A stretch of 64,000 nt of DNA from Chryseobacterium bernardetii. Lineage in GTDB: Bacteria > Bacteroidota > Bacteroidia > Flavobacteriales > Weeksellaceae. Where the stretch lies: positions 5,254,635 through 5,318,634 of the forward strand of contig NZ_CP033932.1 of NCBI RefSeq assembly GCF_003815975.1. The letters run 5' to 3'. Shown here piece by piece: positions 62,264-64,000 of the stretch. Below the pieces are notes generated by a model. That model saw only the letters and a program-made list of their open reading frames with translations. It was not told where the DNA came from and did not search any database. The position numbers and the translations under genes are program-made. Within the stretch, counting starts at the first letter, position 1; every line of letters starts with the position of its first letter.

Positions 62264-63256
62264 TTATGTTAATTTTTTATTGGATAAATTTTCATAAATA
62301 TCCTTCACATTTTGAGCTTTTTCTCTTTTCAGCACTAATATTGCATCATCAGTAACAACTAAAATACTTTTTTTAAGTCCCAAAAATTCTGTATGAACAT
62401 TTGTTCCAATTACCATATTCCCATGCTCATCTGTTGAATAACCGTTCTTCTTTAAATAACTGTATAGAGACTCAAAAGATCCCATATCAGACCATTTAAA
62501 ATTCGACTTCACTACTTTCAATAGGTCAGTCTTCTCCATTACTGCATAGTCTACAGATATAGAAGGAATATTCATACTCTCTTCAATAGGCAATCTATCT
62601 TTATTTCTTGCATTAAAGGCAATCTCAGATTTTATATAAACATCAGGTTGGTATTTTTTAAGCTCTTTTAAGAAAATATCTGCTTTAAAACAAAACATTC
62701 CCGAATTCCATAAAAAATCACCTTTAGATATAAATTCTTGTGCAGTCTCCTTATTGGGTTTTTCTCTAAATCCAACCACATTATTACCTTTTACCTGAAT
62801 ATAGCCAAACCCAGTTTCAGGTTTAGTAGGAACCAGCCCAAATGTAACAATAGAGTTTTGTTTCGCCAAATTAATGGCTTCGTTAACAGATCTTATATAC
62901 TCATCTTCATCTTCTATTAGATGGTCAGAGGGTGTAATAAGTAAAATATCATCTTTATCTGCTGAAAACGCAGCAAAAGCTATAGCTGCTGCTGTATTTC
63001 TTGGGGAAGCTTCTACTATTTGTTGATATTGCCGGATATCAATCTCTCTTAACGCTTTTGAAGACAATTCGAAATTATCAGTATTACCTATCACAGTTAA
63101 TGTATCACATAAACTAATATTTCGAATTGCTGTTAACTGAAAAAGTGATTTCTCTCCAAAAATATTCAGATATTGTTTTGGTTTATTTTTTCTGGATAAT
63201 GGCCAAAGCCTACTACCCACTCCTCCGGAAAGTATTACATTAATAATCTTAGGCAT
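62264..63256 (-). CDS. manC: Mannose-1-phosphate guanylyltransferase
   Basis: 330 residues. Nucleotidyltransferase loop LSGGVGSRLWPLSRKNKPKQY (9-29, in part), TPSDHLI, GYIQVKG, FREKPN and WNSGMFCF. It makes GDP-mannose, precursor of mannose, fucose or perosamine residues. It lacks the C-terminal phosphomannose-isomerase domain of longer ManC proteins. The start overlaps the kinase stop by one base. Confidence 0.93.
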   Translation of the reverse strand: MPKIINVILSGGVGSRLWPLSRKNKPKQYLNIFGEKSLFQLTAIRNISLCDTLTVIGNTDNFELSSKALREIDIRQYQQIVEASPRNTAAAIAFAAFSADKDDILLITPSDHLIEDEDEYIRSVNEAINLAKQNSIVTFGLVPTKPETGFGYIQVKGNNVVGFREKPNKETAQEFISKGDFLWNSGMFCFKADIFLKELKKYQPDVYIKSEIAFNARNKDRLPIEESMNIPSISVDYAVMEKTDLLKVVKSNFKWSDMGSFESLYSYLKKNGYSTDEHGNMVIGTNVHTEFLGLKKSILVVTDDAILVLKREKAQNVKDIYENLSNKKLT

Positions 63257-64000
63257 TACAATCTTTCTTTAATTTTTTCCAGCCAGTTTTTTTCTTGAGC
63301 CGAGTAACCATAACCATATTTGTTGCCGTATCCATAATAATTTTTATCAACATCATTAAGTACAAAACCTACATTCTTAATTTTTTGGCTATCAATATTA
63401 TTATTAGCAAACTCAATAAGAGATTTTTCAGTATATCTAGACCTTGTAACGTATAATGTAGCATCAGCTAAATCTGCAAATAAGAAAGTATCCGTCACTA
63501 ATAATAAAGGTGCTGTATCTATAACAATATAATCATATTTAGCCCTCAGATTATCTAATAACTCTTCATATCTTCCATTGCTTAACAGCTCTGTTGGATT
63601 CGGTGGAATCATCCCTGAATAAATCACATCACAATGCGGATTAAATGAAGTAACATGTATTATATCTTCTAATTTAGTCTGATCCGAATATAAATACTCT
63701 GTCAAACCTGTTAAGCCTCTTCTTGATGTATTATAACGTTGAAGTTGGGGGTTTCTAATATCTGATCCTATAATAATCACTTTCTTTTTAGGAGTCGCTA
63801 ATGTCAAAGCTAAATTAACAGACACAAAAGTTTTTCCTTCTCCTTTGACTGAGGAAGTAACAAAAACAACTTTTCCTTTATCCTTTTTGGGTAGTAAAAA
63901 ATTCATGTTAGTAATCAAAATACGGAAGGCTTCAGCCATTGGTGAAAGGTCATTAACCTGTACAATATCCGAATCCCCTTTCAAAACGCTTGGTAATTCG
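63256..64000 (-). CDS. Wzc-like tyrosine autokinase, C-terminal part (runs off the window)
   Basis: About 248 codons are visible and the frame stays open to base 64000, so the transmembrane and periplasmic Wzz parts lie outside. The BY-kinase domain is clear: Walker A TSSVKGEGKT, Walker A' VIIIGSDIRNPQL, Walker B YDYIVIDTAPLLLVTDT, preceded by SPMAEAFRIL. The tail has a Tyr/Gly cluster (NYYGYGNKYGYGYS), the autophosphorylation site. It controls chain length and export of the polysaccharide. A TTG at 63984 is internal, not a start. Confidence 0.93.
   Translation of the reverse strand, partial: ELPSVLKGDSDIVQVNDLSPMAEAFRILITNMNFLLPKKDKGKVVFVTSSVKGEGKTFVSVNLALTLATPKKKVIIIGSDIRNPQLQRYNTSRRGLTGLTEYLYSDQTKLEDIIHVTSFNPHCDVIYSGMIPPNPTELLSNGRYEELLDNLRAKYDYIVIDTAPLLLVTDTFLFADLADATLYVTRSRYTEKSLIEFANNNIDSQKIKNVGFVLNDVDKNYYGYGNKYGYGYSAQEKNWLEKIKERL

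Noticed and set aside
63982-63984. TTG as the start of the Wzc-like kinase
   Set aside because: The frame stays open to the window end and the upstream residues fit a Wzc-type linker, so the gene is only cut by the window edge.
1-64000. tRNA, rRNA, CRISPR arrays, insertion sequences, prophage genes
   Set aside because: None of the expected conserved sequences, repeat-spacer patterns, transposase or phage proteins was found.

Overview
The window looks like a chromosome segment of a Flavobacteriia species, most likely a Chryseobacterium or close Weeksellaceae relative. The DNA is A+T-rich. Start codons have A-rich leaders rather than Shine-Dalgarno boxes. Many promoters fit the Bacteroidetes -7 element TAnnTTTG. 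Marker genes include porX and a type IX secretion (T9SS) sorting domain, a fused lpxC-fabZ, TonB-dependent receptors, and small outer-membrane barrels. The genus assignment is an inference from gene content and protein resemblance, not from a search.

Layout. 1-24 kb is mostly housekeeping and accessory metabolism in short units on both strands: the end of a large outer-membrane barrel, a secreted CocE-type hydrolase, an alkylation-repair pair (alkB and an Ada-like protein), putrescine synthesis (arginine decarboxylase and agmatinase), a tyrosine-phosphatase lipoprotein, thiamine pyrophosphokinase with cobalamin adenosyltransferase, a TonB-dependent receptor, a DinB protein, a WYL regulator, an ABC exporter, lptB, hemB and a NatAB-like ABC exporter. 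24.2-32 kb is a leftward cluster for lipid A synthesis (HD phosphohydrolase, lpxD, lpxC-fabZ, lpxA, efp, a second lpxD-like gene, sucD, a small porin). 32-41 kb carries an S41 peptidase, porX, a YciI protein, exonuclease III, rlpA, two tandem secreted proteins and rimO.

41.3-64 kb is one long leftward, visibly more A+T-rich surface-polysaccharide locus of Wzx/Wzy type. It contains a Wzc kinase (cut by the window edge), GDP-mannose and galactofuranose precursor enzymes, a flippase, an EpsG-like polymerase, six glycosyltransferases, a hexapeptide acetyltransferase, a secreted beta-helix protein and two initiating phosphoglycosyl transferases. It ends at a terminator after rfbC.

The most interesting part is an acyl-carrier-protein module inside this locus (about 42.4-49.4 kb): two ketoacyl-ACP synthases III with intact Cys-His-Asn triads, a private ACP, an SDR ketoreductase, a Rieske oxygenase, its FAD/[2Fe-2S] reductase, a PglD-like N-acyltransferase, a PglE-like sugar aminotransferase and a PglC-like transferase. 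I infer that it builds a short hydroxylated acyl chain on its own ACP and puts it on a 4-amino-4,6-dideoxy sugar. This would be comparable to the dihydroxyhexanoyl amino sugar known from Flavobacterium psychrophilum LPS, with an added oxygenase step. No tRNA, rRNA, CRISPR array or insertion sequence was seen.
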